From: JANSYP01 sp038751255
GTDB lineage: Bacteria; Pseudomonadota; Alphaproteobacteria; Rhodobacterales; Rhodobacteraceae
Direction: 5' to 3'
Length of the DNA stretch: 64,000 bases
Assembly (NCBI GenBank): GCA_038751255.1
Contig: JBCDGN010000001.1
Span: 1-64,000, forward strand
Made by a program: the position numbers and the translations under genes. The stretch's first letter is position 1. Every line of letters starts with the position of its first letter. Under the pieces are notes generated by a model that searched no databases, was not told the DNA's origin, and was given only the letters and a program-made list of their open reading frames with translations. Below are positions 43,475-51,859 of the stretch, piece by piece.

Positions 43475-44446
43475 CTACCAGCGCAGAACGACAGAGCCCC
43501 AAGCAAGGCCACCACCGATGGCTTCCACGACCAGAAGATCACCTTGTTTGATTTGGCCTTCGCGCGATCCCACCGACAATGCCAGCGGGATCGAGGCCGC
43601 AGATGTATTCCCGTGATCTTGCACCGTGACGATGACGCGGTCCATCGGCACACCCATCCGTTGCGCAGTGGCTTTGATGATGCGCAAATTTGCTTGATGG
43701 GGAACGATCCAATCCACATCCGCGCCAGAAAGCCCAACTTTATCAAGAGCTTTGTGTGCCGTGGCGGCGAGTTTCTCGACCGCGTGTCGGAACACTTCCT
43801 TGCCCATCATGCGCAAATGCCCAGTGCTGTGCGTGGACACCCCGCCATCGACATAGAGGATATCGCGAAAGCGCCCATCAGAATTGAGATCAGCGGCAAG
43901 AACGCCGCGGTCAGTCGAATCTCCGGCGCCGTCCGCGGCCTCAATCACGAGTGCGCCGGCGCCATCACCGAAAAGGACACATGTGCTCCGATCGGTCCAA
44001 TCCATGAGCCGCGAAAATGTCTCAGCGCCGATCACCAGCACCCTTTGAGCTTGTTCTGAGGCGATGAGAGCGTTGGCATTGGCTAGGGCGAAGACAAAAC
44101 CGGCGCAAACCGCTTGGACATCAAAGGCGAACCCACCCGTCATGCCGATCTCTTGCTGGACCATGGTTGCGGCAGAGGGAAAGGTGAGATCGGCAGTAGA
44201 TGTCGCAACGATGAGCGCATCGATCTGAGAAGCGTCCAATCCAGCCTCAGAAAGCGCCGCTTCCGCCGCGCGGGCTGCCATTTGGGAAGTGGTTTCCCCT
44301 TCGGCGGCGAAATGCCGGCGTTCGATCCCAGAGCGCGACTTTATCCAAGCGTCTGATGTATCAAGGGTGACTTCAAATTCGGCATTTTCAACAACGCGCT
44401 CGGGCAGATAGTGCCCGACCCCTTTGACGACGGCCCGCGTGGTCAT
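43475..44446 (-). CDS. fabH: beta-ketoacyl-ACP synthase III
   Basis: FabH starts fatty-acid chains by condensing acetyl-CoA with malonyl-ACP. The 323-residue thiolase-fold enzyme has the catalytic Cys in DVQAVCAGFVFAL, His in VPHQANLRI and Asn in GNTSAAS. Its start overlaps the plsX stop by four bases, and the pairing links initiation of fatty-acid and phospholipid synthesis. Confidence 0.96.
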   Translation of the reverse strand: MTTRAVVKGVGHYLPERVVENAEFEVTLDTSDAWIKSRSGIERRHFAAEGETTSQMAARAAEAALSEAGLDASQIDALIVATSTADLTFPSAATMVQQEIGMTGGFAFDVQAVCAGFVFALANANALIASEQAQRVLVIGAETFSRLMDWTDRSTCVLFGDGAGALVIEAADGAGDSTDRGVLAADLNSDGRFRDILYVDGGVSTHSTGHLRMMGKEVFRHAVEKLAATAHKALDKVGLSGADVDWIVPHQANLRIIKATAQRMGVPMDRVIVTVQDHGNTSAASIPLALSVGSREGQIKQGDLLVVEAIGGGLAWGSVVLRW

Positions 44447-45555
44447 CCATTTGTTCCATGTACCTGTTCGATTTGCAGATCACCATGTCGCGCGGGACTG
44501 AGAGATGCAAGGCGCGCTGTAAGCCTTTCCTGCAAATTTGCGCGACCGAGTTGTCTGGCGAGCTTCACCGCCGCTGCAACGCTGGTCGGATCGGCCGAAC
44601 CATGGGATTTCACCACGCTGCCGTTCAGCCCCAGAAACACTCCGCCATTGACCCGGCGAGGATCAATCCGTACCGAAAGCCGCCGCATAGACGTGAGCGC
44701 GAGCAGGGCCGCAATACGAGACAGCGGTGAGTAGGCGAAGGCCTCTTGCAGGAACTCTCGGATCAAGGACGCCGTGCCTTCTCCGGTTTTCAGCGCGACA
44801 TTGCCGGTGAAGCCGTCTGTGACGATCACATCGACTTTGGCAGAGGGGATGTCGCCTCCCTCCACGTAGCCGACGAATTCAAATTGTCCGTCGCTTGCCA
44901 CATCCGAGATCAAGTCATGCGCGAGCTTGAGCTCAGCGCGGCCTTTATGTTCTTCGGTGCCAACGTTTAGAAGACCGACCCGCGGTCGGTCCCGGCCCAA
45001 TCCGATCTGAGCGTATGAGGCCCCCATAAGTGCGTATTGCAAAAGGTCTTCGGCATCGGCCCGAATATCGGCGCCAACATCGAGCATGACATTGAAGCCG
45101 CCCTGATTGCGCGAGGGCCAAAGACAGGCGATGGCGGGGCGATTGACGCCTTCAATCTTCCGAAGGCGCACCATGGAAAGCGCCATGAGCGCCCCAGTGT
45201 TGCCGCAAGAGACACAGACGGATGCTTCGCGATTGCGCACAGCTTCTATCGCTGACCACATTGAAGTGCCTTTGCCGTGACGCATCACATGGCTTGGCTT
45301 TTCGTCCATGGTCACCACGCCATCGACATGGCGCAATTCGCAACGATCTTTCAGCGCCGTGCGGCGAGACAGAAGCTTTGAAAGCTCCTCCGCCTTGCCA
45401 GAGACAATGAAACGAAGATCGGGATTTTTGCGCGCTGCGATTGCCATGCCCGCGATCACCGCTGAGGGACCTCGGTCGCCGCCCATAGCATCAACAGACA
45501 CTACGACATCGTTTTCTTCTGTCTTAAGAGTGTCTCCAGCGGCGGTTTGGATCAT
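44443..45555 (-). CDS. plsX: phosphate acyltransferase PlsX
   Basis: PlsX makes acyl-phosphate from acyl-ACP for phospholipid synthesis. The 370-residue protein carries VVSVDAMGGDRGPSAVIAG, SCGNTGALMALSM and VDVIVTDGFTGNVALKTGEG, all typical. It stands between rpmF and fabH, the widespread bacterial order. Confidence 0.96.
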   Translation of the reverse strand: MIQTAAGDTLKTEENDVVVSVDAMGGDRGPSAVIAGMAIAARKNPDLRFIVSGKAEELSKLLSRRTALKDRCELRHVDGVVTMDEKPSHVMRHGKGTSMWSAIEAVRNREASVCVSCGNTGALMALSMVRLRKIEGVNRPAIACLWPSRNQGGFNVMLDVGADIRADAEDLLQYALMGASYAQIGLGRDRPRVGLLNVGTEEHKGRAELKLAHDLISDVASDGQFEFVGYVEGGDIPSAKVDVIVTDGFTGNVALKTGEGTASLIREFLQEAFAYSPLSRIAALLALTSMRRLSVRIDPRRVNGGVFLGLNGSVVKSHGSADPTSVAAAVKLARQLGRANLQERLTARLASLSPARHGDLQIEQVHGTNG

Positions 45556-45585
45556 AAAGTATCAGCGATTCAGAAGACGTCGCGC

Positions 45586-45789
45586 TTAGGCGTCTTCGTC
45601 GATCGCGATCTCGTCGGCTTGCGCTATAATTTCCTGGTCATTGTAGTAGCCGCAAGACGGGCACACATGGTGTGGCCGCTTAAGCTCACCGCAATTGGGG
45701 CATTCAGCAGGATTTGCAGCCAAGAGGGCATCGTGGGCGCGGCGCATGTTCCGGCGGGACCGCGTGACTCTATTCTGTGGGACAGCCAT
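45586..45789 (-). CDS. rpmF: 50S ribosomal protein L32
   Basis: The 67-residue protein starts AVPQNRVTRSRRNMRRAHDAL and has a CxxC...CxxC zinc ribbon (CPNCGELKRPHHVCPSCGYY), so it is the zinc-binding form of L32. It is the first gene of the rpmF-plsX-fabH-ihfA unit. The 159 bases upstream (45790-45948) should hold its promoter. Confidence 0.97.
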   Translation of the reverse strand: MAVPQNRVTRSRRNMRRAHDALLAANPAECPNCGELKRPHHVCPSCGYYNDQEIIAQADEIAIDEDA

Positions 45790-45948
45790 GTCTCAACCTC
45801 GGATCAGCGGGCGCGCTGGCCCGACAGAATGGGCCCGGGCGCCTCAGCGAGCATCCGGGCCAGAAAAACGAAGCCGGACTACTACTGGTTTCTGCGTCAG
45901 GTGCAAGTGGTTTCTTTGTGAAATCACTGGGTGACGCGGCTGTCAGCC

Positions 45949-46518
45949 TCAGTCGGTCGGCTCATCTTTGTCGCCTTGGCTCTTCAGTGCGGCAAGCCCG
46001 GCAAAGGGATGTGCCTCTTCATCGGTCATCGCCGTGACGCCGGGACCGGCGAAAACCGACTGGGTAAGCTCTGCACCTTCGGCGCGTGGGTAAGCTGGCA
46101 GCGCCAACAAAAGGGCTTCTTTCAACACCAGCAAAAGGTCGATTTCGCGCCCAAGTGGCTCAAGCGTGTCGTCCTCGGGCATCTCAGTCTCTGAGCCCGC
46201 GTCGGGGAGCGCCTCGGGTTCGGCAACAAATCGCCGTGCCACTGGCTCATCGATCCGTGTGGTCACCGGCGTCAAGGTCACACTGCATGGCTGCGAAACC
46301 GTCGCACCGAGTGTCCCATCAAGCGCCCAATCCGCGGCGCCCATTGGGGACAGTTTGCCCTTAAGCCTAAGCTTGCTGACACCCAAAAGGCCGAGCTCTT
46401 GCGCCAGCGCCTTTCTCTGATCCTCTGATGGCACCAAGTCAAACGGGGTGTCCCGCTGCGTCATTAGGTCGGCCACCAAAACAACACCGTCGTTTTTTTG
46501 TGGCTGAGAGTCGGTCAT
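45949..46518 (-). CDS. YceD/DUF177 family protein
   Basis: The 189-residue protein fits the DUF177 (YceD) family: FDLVPSEDQRKALAQELGLLGVSKLRLKG, the QPCSVTLTPVTTRIDEPVARRF motif with its conserved Cys, and a C-terminal NPFAGLAAL-like HPFAGLAALKS. The family lies before rpmF in most bacteria and is linked to 23S rRNA processing. ATG 46518 is chosen; ATG 46545 is possible. Confidence 0.88.
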   Translation of the reverse strand: MTDSQPQKNDGVVLVADLMTQRDTPFDLVPSEDQRKALAQELGLLGVSKLRLKGKLSPMGAADWALDGTLGATVSQPCSVTLTPVTTRIDEPVARRFVAEPEALPDAGSETEMPEDDTLEPLGREIDLLLVLKEALLLALPAYPRAEGAELTQSVFAGPGVTAMTDEEAHPFAGLAALKSQGDKDEPTD

Positions 46519-46591
46519 TGGGCCGCCGTCTTCTTGAAACCGCATGAAGCTCTGTTGTAAGCCGCTTTGCGCGGCGGTTCTAGAGGCAGCG

Positions 46592-47053
46592 ATGGCGAAT
46601 AAGATGCGGCAGCCCAGTGGGTCTAGGCTTTTGGCGGCGGTAGGGATTTGCCTTTTTATCGCTGCGTGCAACCCGGTGACACGGAGCTATGGATACACTC
46701 CAAATGAATTTGACCTGGCAGAACTCAAAGTCGGCGAAGACACTCGTCAATCCGTTGCCGAGGCGGTGGGCACGCCGCAGACTGCCGGGTTGGAGAACGA
46801 AGACACATGGTATTACTTTTCCAGTCTCTTTAAAACCAGTGGCGCCTTCACCCCGAAGGAGCTCGAACGGCAGATTGTGGCGATCACTTTCACAGAAGAC
46901 GGCGAACTGGCCAATATAGAACGCTTTGGTCTGGAAAACGGCCAGGTGATTACGCTGTCGCGTCGGGTGACCAACCCCGCGGTCCAAAACTCCACATTTG
47001 TGCGGCAGCTCTTTGACGCGCTTGGCAACATCCCGACTGAGGATATTCTCTGA
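46592..47053 (+). CDS. bamE: BamE/SmpA family outer-membrane lipoprotein
   Basis: The 153-residue protein has a lipoprotein signal peptide with lipobox FIAAC (Cys26). The mature part contains the SmpA/OmlA fold: LAELKVGEDTRQSVAEAVGTPQ and ENEDTWYYFSS, then a DGELANIERFGLENG strand pair. BamE supports the BamA barrel-folding complex. GAGG precedes the ATG. It is divergent from the yceD-like gene. Confidence 0.9.
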   Translation: MANKMRQPSGSRLLAAVGICLFIAACNPVTRSYGYTPNEFDLAELKVGEDTRQSVAEAVGTPQTAGLENEDTWYYFSSLFKTSGAFTPKELERQIVAITFTEDGELANIERFGLENGQVITLSRRVTNPAVQNSTFVRQLFDALGNIPTEDIL

Positions 47054-47105
47054 CGCAGGCGTCATCGTTCCTGCGCCAAAAGATCCTGCAAGAGGTACTG
47101 GCGCA

Positions 47106-47855
47106 GTGTCAGAAACGCAGAAAAGAAGGTCGAGCCAACACGGAAGGTATGCCACGCGTTGGGCTACGTCGCGTGAGGATCTGGCAGCGGTCCTTGCACT
47201 GCGCAAAGAGGCTTTTCGCGCAGGATTGGCCAGTGATCGGGATAGGTTTGATGATCTTTGCCAACACGCGATGATCCTCGAAGCCGATGGCCGACTGGTC
47301 TGTACCTTTCGACTTTTGCCATTTGCTCACGGTGGACAGATCGGCGAGAGTTACTCAGGGCAATTCTACGATCTAAGCGCGTTGGCTGGCTATCCAGATC
47401 CGCTGATCGAGATGGGGCGCTTTTGCCTCGCACCTGGCGTCAGCGATCCAGATGTCATCAGGATCGCTTGGGCAGCCATGAGTACGTTCGTTGACAACGA
47501 AGGCGCACAACTCTTATTTGGCTGTTCGTCTTTTTCAGGTACGGTCGCCGGTCATTACACCGATACGTTTGCGCTTTTGCGGGATCGTCACTTGGCGCCG
47601 TCCCGCTGGCTGCCGCGTGTGAAAGCGCCCTCGGTCTATCGCTTCGCCAAAGCGCTGCGTGGTCGGGTCCCCGACTTGAAAATCGCGCTCAAAGCCATGC
47701 CACCACTTTTGCGCAGCTATCTCGCCATGGGAGGCTGGGTTTCCGATCATGCCGTGGTAGATCGAGACCTCAACCGCCTGCATGTCTTTACAGCCCTAGA
47801 GATACGCTCCATCCCGGCCGCCCGAGTGCGACGGATGCGCCGCGTTGCTTCATAG
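47106..47855 (+). CDS. OlsB-like N-acyltransferase (GNAT fold)
   Basis: The 249-residue protein resembles OlsB, which acylates ornithine for ornithine-lipid synthesis: YATRWATSREDLAAVLALRKEAFR, CTFRLLPFA, EMGRFCLAPG and LLFGCSSFSGT. OlsA, the second enzyme, is not in the window. Start choice is difficult; GTG 47106 has AGAGG ten bases upstream and gives a natural N-terminus, while the frame is open back to 46998 inside bamE. It shares a strand with bamE and the ABC-F gene. Confidence 0.78.
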   Translation: MSETQKRRSSQHGRYATRWATSREDLAAVLALRKEAFRAGLASDRDRFDDLCQHAMILEADGRLVCTFRLLPFAHGGQIGESYSGQFYDLSALAGYPDPLIEMGRFCLAPGVSDPDVIRIAWAAMSTFVDNEGAQLLFGCSSFSGTVAGHYTDTFALLRDRHLAPSRWLPRVKAPSVYRFAKALRGRVPDLKIALKAMPPLLRSYLAMGGWVSDHAVVDRDLNRLHVFTALEIRSIPAARVRRMRRVAS

Positions 47856-47909
47856 AGAGGGTTCCACCTGTATATTGACCACCGCTCGACGGCACAGTAG
47901 CCGACGGTC

Positions 47910-49730
47910 ATGGCCAAAGCTCCTCTGCTACAACTCAGCGACATCTCTTTGACCTTTGGAGGTGACCCGGTTTTCGCCGGGCTCGATGCAATCGTGCAGC
48001 CCGGGGATAGGCTTGCGTTGGTCGGCCGTAACGGGTCGGGCAAGTCGACACTGATGAAGGTCATGTCTGGACTTATGGAACCAGACCGAGGGGACCGCGT
48101 TGTTCCGGCCCAAACATCGGTTGGCTATTTGGAACAAGACCCAGATCTCTCTGCCTTTGCCACGCTCGGTGACTACGCCGCCAGCGATCTGGCAAGCGGA
48201 GAGGACTATCGTGTGGAGATAGAAGCGCAGGGCTTGGATCTGAGACCTGAAACGGCTGTGGAAAAAGCCTCGGGCGGAGAAATGCGCCGGGCGGCTCTGG
48301 TCAAGATTTTGGCCGAGGCGCCGGAGTTGATGCTGCTGGACGAGCCAACCAACCATCTGGATATTACTGCGATCACCTGGCTGGAGGACCGACTGCGGAC
48401 GGGCAAAGAGGCATTTGTGTTGATCTCGCACGATCGCGCGTTTCTGACAGCGCTCACGCGGGCGACACTGTGGATCGATCGTGGCCGCGTCCGTCGCCAA
48501 GACAAAGGTTTTGCCGCGTTCGAGGACTGGCGTGACAAGGTTTGGGCGGAGGAGGATGACGCTCGCCACAAAATGGATCGCAAGATCAAAGAAGAAGCCC
48601 GCTGGGCGGTTGAAGGTATCAGCGCGCGGCGCAAACGCAATCAGGGACGGGTCCGGGCGCTGCGCGACCTAAGGTCGGAACGTGCCGCGATGATCAGACG
48701 CCAGGGCCAAGCGGCCCTGGAACTGGAAAGTGGCCCAACTTCGGGCAAAAAGGTGATCGAAGCAAAGGGCCTTAGCAAGTCCTTCGGCGACACCGTGATT
48801 GTCAAAGGGCTCGACCTGCGGGTGATCCGTGGCGACCGCGTGGCGCTGGTGGGCCCGAACGGGGTCGGAAAAACAACAGTGCTGAAACTCCTGACGGGCG
48901 AGATCGCGCCAGATTCAGGTGAGGTAACGCTTGGCAGCAATCTGGAGGTTGCTGTCTTCGATCAGAATCGCACGGCACTGGACCCAGAGAGATCGCTTTG
49001 GGACAGTCTGACCGCGGATCCAGAGATGGCCGTGTCTGGGCGGAACGATCAGGTGATGGTCCGGGGCACTCCGCGCCATGTGGTTGGCTATCTGAAGGAC
49101 TTCCTGTTCGACGAAGGCCAAGTGCGCGCGCCTGTGAAATCATTGTCAGGTGGCGAAAAAGCGCGGCTGCTATTGGCACGGATCATGGCCCGACACAGCA
49201 ACCTGTTGGTGCTGGACGAACCGACGAACGATCTGGATGTGGAAACGCTTGATCTGCTGCAAGATGTTTTGGGCAGCTATGATGGAACTGTCGTTCTGGT
49301 GAGCCATGACAGGGATTTCCTAGATCGGATCGCAACCACGACGCTGGCTTTTGAGGGTCGCGGTCAGATCGTTGTCTATCCTGGTGGTTGGAGCGACTAT
49401 CAACGTCAAAAGCCAAGTGTGGACAAAGAACCTGGGAAGCCTGCGTCTAAGCCTGCTGCGGTCACCGAAAGTTCTACGCCGAAATCGCAAGACCGCAAAT
49501 CGGCGAAACTCACCTTTTCAGAGCAGCATAGATTGAAGGCGCTTCCGGAGGAAATTGATCGACTGGAAGCGGAGATCGCGAAACTACAAGTTTTGCTTGC
49601 CGACCCAGATCTTTTTGCGCGTGAACCTGAGAAGTTTAAGAAGGCAAGCGAAGCGCTGGTCGGACGCGAAGCGCGGTTGGCTGATGCGGAGGAGGATTGG
49701 CTCACCCTGGCGGAGAAGGCGGAGAGCTGA
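47910..49730 (+). CDS. uup: ABC-F family ATPase (Uup-like)
   Basis: The 606-residue protein has two ABC domains: the first with GRNGSGKST and SGGE signature (KASGGEMRRA), the second with GPNGVGKTT and SLSGGEKARLLLARI, joined by a charged linker, and a C-terminal coiled coil (EEIDRLEAEIAKLQVLL). ABC-F proteins act on ribosomes; the coiled-coil tail fits Uup, which also binds DNA junctions. No transmembrane partner exists nearby, as expected. Confidence 0.93.
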   Translation: MAKAPLLQLSDISLTFGGDPVFAGLDAIVQPGDRLALVGRNGSGKSTLMKVMSGLMEPDRGDRVVPAQTSVGYLEQDPDLSAFATLGDYAASDLASGEDYRVEIEAQGLDLRPETAVEKASGGEMRRAALVKILAEAPELMLLDEPTNHLDITAITWLEDRLRTGKEAFVLISHDRAFLTALTRATLWIDRGRVRRQDKGFAAFEDWRDKVWAEEDDARHKMDRKIKEEARWAVEGISARRKRNQGRVRALRDLRSERAAMIRRQGQAALELESGPTSGKKVIEAKGLSKSFGDTVIVKGLDLRVIRGDRVALVGPNGVGKTTVLKLLTGEIAPDSGEVTLGSNLEVAVFDQNRTALDPERSLWDSLTADPEMAVSGRNDQVMVRGTPRHVVGYLKDFLFDEGQVRAPVKSLSGGEKARLLLARIMARHSNLLVLDEPTNDLDVETLDLLQDVLGSYDGTVVLVSHDRDFLDRIATTTLAFEGRGQIVVYPGGWSDYQRQKPSVDKEPGKPASKPAAVTESSTPKSQDRKSAKLTFSEQHRLKALPEEIDRLEAEIAKLQVLLADPDLFAREPEKFKKASEALVGREARLADAEEDWLTLAEKAES

Positions 49731-49822
49731 GACGGTCCTTACTGGGGAATCACGCGGCACGCAGCTGGTGTTTTCAATGGAACAATCGGCAGCAAGTAGA
49801 ACACTCTTGTGGGAGGTAATCA

Positions 49823-49906
49823 GTGGACCGCACGGCTGATCAACTTGAAGCAGAATACCTCCGCATTAACTCTTTTGTGGGCGCTTCTGAGCTTCGCCTG
49901 CGCTGA
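49823..49906 (+). CDS. possible 27-residue peptide before the GTA cluster
   Basis: A GTG at 49823 has GGGAGG seven bases upstream, a strong ribosome-binding site, and opens 27 codons ending in TGA. The peptide (VDRTADQLEAEYLRINSFVG and so on) is polar. It could be a regulatory leader peptide or chance. It stands in the 406-base gap between the ABC-F gene and GTA g1. Confidence 0.25.
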   Translation: MDRTADQLEAEYLRINSFVGASELRLR

Positions 49907-50006
49907 GGCCCTTTAAACACTGTGAGCTCGCTGATGTGTCAAGAATTTATTAGGAAACTTATTACCTTAACGTGCGCTGTTCAACGCGCAGGGTGGTCTT
50001 GCAAAC

Positions 50007-50035
50007 TTGACTTACCGCTCGCTCTAAAGTAGAAA
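50007..50035 (+). promoter_or_regulatory. candidate promoter upstream of GTA g1
   Basis: TTGACT (50007-50012), a 17-base spacer and TAGAAA (50030-50035) form a reasonable sigma-70-type promoter, with a start near 50042. It lies about 95 bases ahead of g1 and just before an intrinsic terminator. In Rhodobacter capsulatus GTA transcription needs the activator GafA, whose site I cannot recognise. Confidence 0.4.
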
Positions 50036-50060
50036 TATTGCAAGCTGGAAGAAATGGGTT

Positions 50061-50094
50061 AGCGCCACGAGACAGATGTTTCGGGGCGCTTTTT
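50061..50094 (+). terminator. intrinsic terminator in the GTA leader
   Basis: AGCGCC (50061-50066) pairs with GGCGCT (50085-50090), loop of 18 bases, followed by TTTT to 50094. It sits between the candidate promoter and GTA g1, so transcripts from that promoter would stop unless read through. It might instead mark the 3' end of a ~50-base RNA. Confidence 0.6.
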
Positions 50095-50136
50095 CATTCG
50101 CTCGGGCAGAGAGATGCAAATGGGATAGTACACCTA

Positions 50137-50481
50137 ATGAGTTCTCAATACCCCGAGATGAGGGACACCTCAGAAGACCGAACGTTTGATGAGGCAAACG
50201 CGTTATTCCATCGCGCCGTCGGCGCGCTGGGCGATTTGGTGCAACGGCTAGAGGCCGGCGATGTCGATATCGCATCCGAAACCAAGGATGTCATGCGTGA
50301 TATCGACCGGCGGATGGAACTGGTCATCAAGGAAAGGCAGCGCTTTGAGGAACGAACACGAAAAGCAACCGGCGCTGCAGCCGGTGGCGTCGCCCTCGAT
50401 TTCGACGCGGCGCGCGATGAGATCGGGCGCCGTCTTGCTCGCTTGCGCGCCTCCACAGGAGAGGGAGTCATTTCTGAATGA
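50137..50481 (+). CDS. GTA g1, small terminase subunit
   Basis: The 114-residue helical protein (FDEANALFHRAVGALGDLVQRLEAGD, then a basic ERTRKATG segment) matches GTA g1, which in Rhodobacter capsulatus was identified as the small terminase that works with g2 in packaging. It differs from phage small terminases by lacking a specific DNA-binding domain, consistent with non-selective packaging. ATG 50137 has only a weak ribosome-binding site. It overlaps g2. Confidence 0.88.
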   Translation: MSSQYPEMRDTSEDRTFDEANALFHRAVGALGDLVQRLEAGDVDIASETKDVMRDIDRRMELVIKERQRFEERTRKATGAAAGGVALDFDAARDEIGRRLARLRASTGEGVISE

Positions 50482-51760
50482 TCTTCCTGAAGAGGCTTTG
50501 GCAGCGCTGCCATACATCTTCGAGTTCTGGGCGCTTGATCATCAGCTGGCGCCTGAGGGCAATTGGAAGACCTGGGTGATCATGGGCGGTCGTGGTGCTG
50601 GTAAAACACGTGCTGGCGCCGAATGGGTTCGGTCAGAAGTGGAAGGATCGCGTCCGATGGATCCGGGCCGGTCCCGCCGCGTGGCTTTGGTCGGCGAAAC
50701 CCTCGACCAAGTGCGCGAGGTCATGGTGATGGGAGAAAGCGGTATCTTGGCCTGTTCTCCTCCGGATCGGAAACCAACTTGGGAAGCGACGCGCAAGCGT
50801 TTGGTTTGGCCCAATGGCGCGATCGCTCAGGCATTTTCAGCGCATGAGCCAGAAAGTCTGCGCGGGCCGCAATTTGACGCCGCATGGGTCGATGAGTTGG
50901 CGAAGTGGAAAAAAGCCGAAGATGCTTGGGACATGCTGCAGTTTGGCCTACGGCTTGGCGAAACACCACGTCAGGTTGTGACCACTACACCGCGCAATGT
51001 GAGTGTGCTGAAGCGCATCCTCGATTTGCCGTCGACTGTGACCACCCATGCACCCACTGAAGCGAACAGAGCCTATTTGGCGGACAGCTTCCTAGAAGAA
51101 ATTCGCGAACGCTACGCCGGGACGCGGTTGGGACGTCAAGAACTCGACGGTGTCTTGATGACCGATACGGAAGGCGCGCTTTGGACCCAAGAGATGTTGA
51201 TCCGATCGCAGATTGAAAAGACGCCAAGTTTCAATCGAGTGGTCGTAGCGGTTGATCCTCCGGTCACGGGGCATTCGAAATCCGATGAATGCGGAATTGT
51301 TGTCGTGGGCGCTTGTACCGAAGGTCAGCCGCAGGACTGGCAAGCGGTTGTGTTGGAAGACGCGTCCGTAAAGGCGGCCTCTCCGCAACGCTGGGCGGAA
51401 GCAGCGCTTGATGCGATGGCACGCCATGGTGCTGACCGCTTGATTGCAGAGGTTAACCAGGGTGGTGATTTGGTAGAAAGCGTTGTGCGCCAGATCGATC
51501 CGGTCGTGCCTTTTCGCGCCGTCCGCGCCACGCGGGGCAAAGCAGCGCGTGCCGAGCCCGTTGCGGCGCTCTATGAACAAGGCCGCGTAAAACACATGCG
51601 CGGCTTGAATGAACTGGAAGATCAAATGGTTCAGATGACCCAGCATGGATTTTCTGGGCAAGGAAGTCCGGACCGGGTCGATGCGCTTGTTTGGGCGCTA
51701 CAAGAGGTCATGATTGACCCATCGCAGCGGTTCCGTCGCCCTCGGGTCCGCGGTCTTTAA
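50474..51760 (+). CDS. GTA g2, large terminase
   Basis: The 428-residue motor ATPase/nuclease has Walker A GGRGAGKT at 38-45, Walker B ending WVDE at 138-141, the coupling motif TTTPRN and a RuvC-like nuclease domain (VVVAVDPPVTG, LIAEVNQGGD, SPDRVDALVWAL). The start is odd: no ATG or GTG fits. A CTG at 50474 has GAGG nine bases upstream and overlaps g1 by eight bases. A TTG at 50435 is the alternative. Function is certain; start is tentative. Confidence 0.93.
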   Translation: MNDLPEEALAALPYIFEFWALDHQLAPEGNWKTWVIMGGRGAGKTRAGAEWVRSEVEGSRPMDPGRSRRVALVGETLDQVREVMVMGESGILACSPPDRKPTWEATRKRLVWPNGAIAQAFSAHEPESLRGPQFDAAWVDELAKWKKAEDAWDMLQFGLRLGETPRQVVTTTPRNVSVLKRILDLPSTVTTHAPTEANRAYLADSFLEEIRERYAGTRLGRQELDGVLMTDTEGALWTQEMLIRSQIEKTPSFNRVVVAVDPPVTGHSKSDECGIVVVGACTEGQPQDWQAVVLEDASVKAASPQRWAEAALDAMARHGADRLIAEVNQGGDLVESVVRQIDPVVPFRAVRATRGKAARAEPVAALYEQGRVKHMRGLNELEDQMVQMTQHGFSGQGSPDRVDALVWALQEVMIDPSQRFRRPRVRGL

Positions 51761-51859
51761 GACCACCTAAGACAACTTTGAAACCAAAACAGCCACGGGG
51801 TTTTGGCCCCGGTGGGCTCCCTGTGCCTGCCTTTTGCGGGGCGCGGAAAGGAGATTTGC

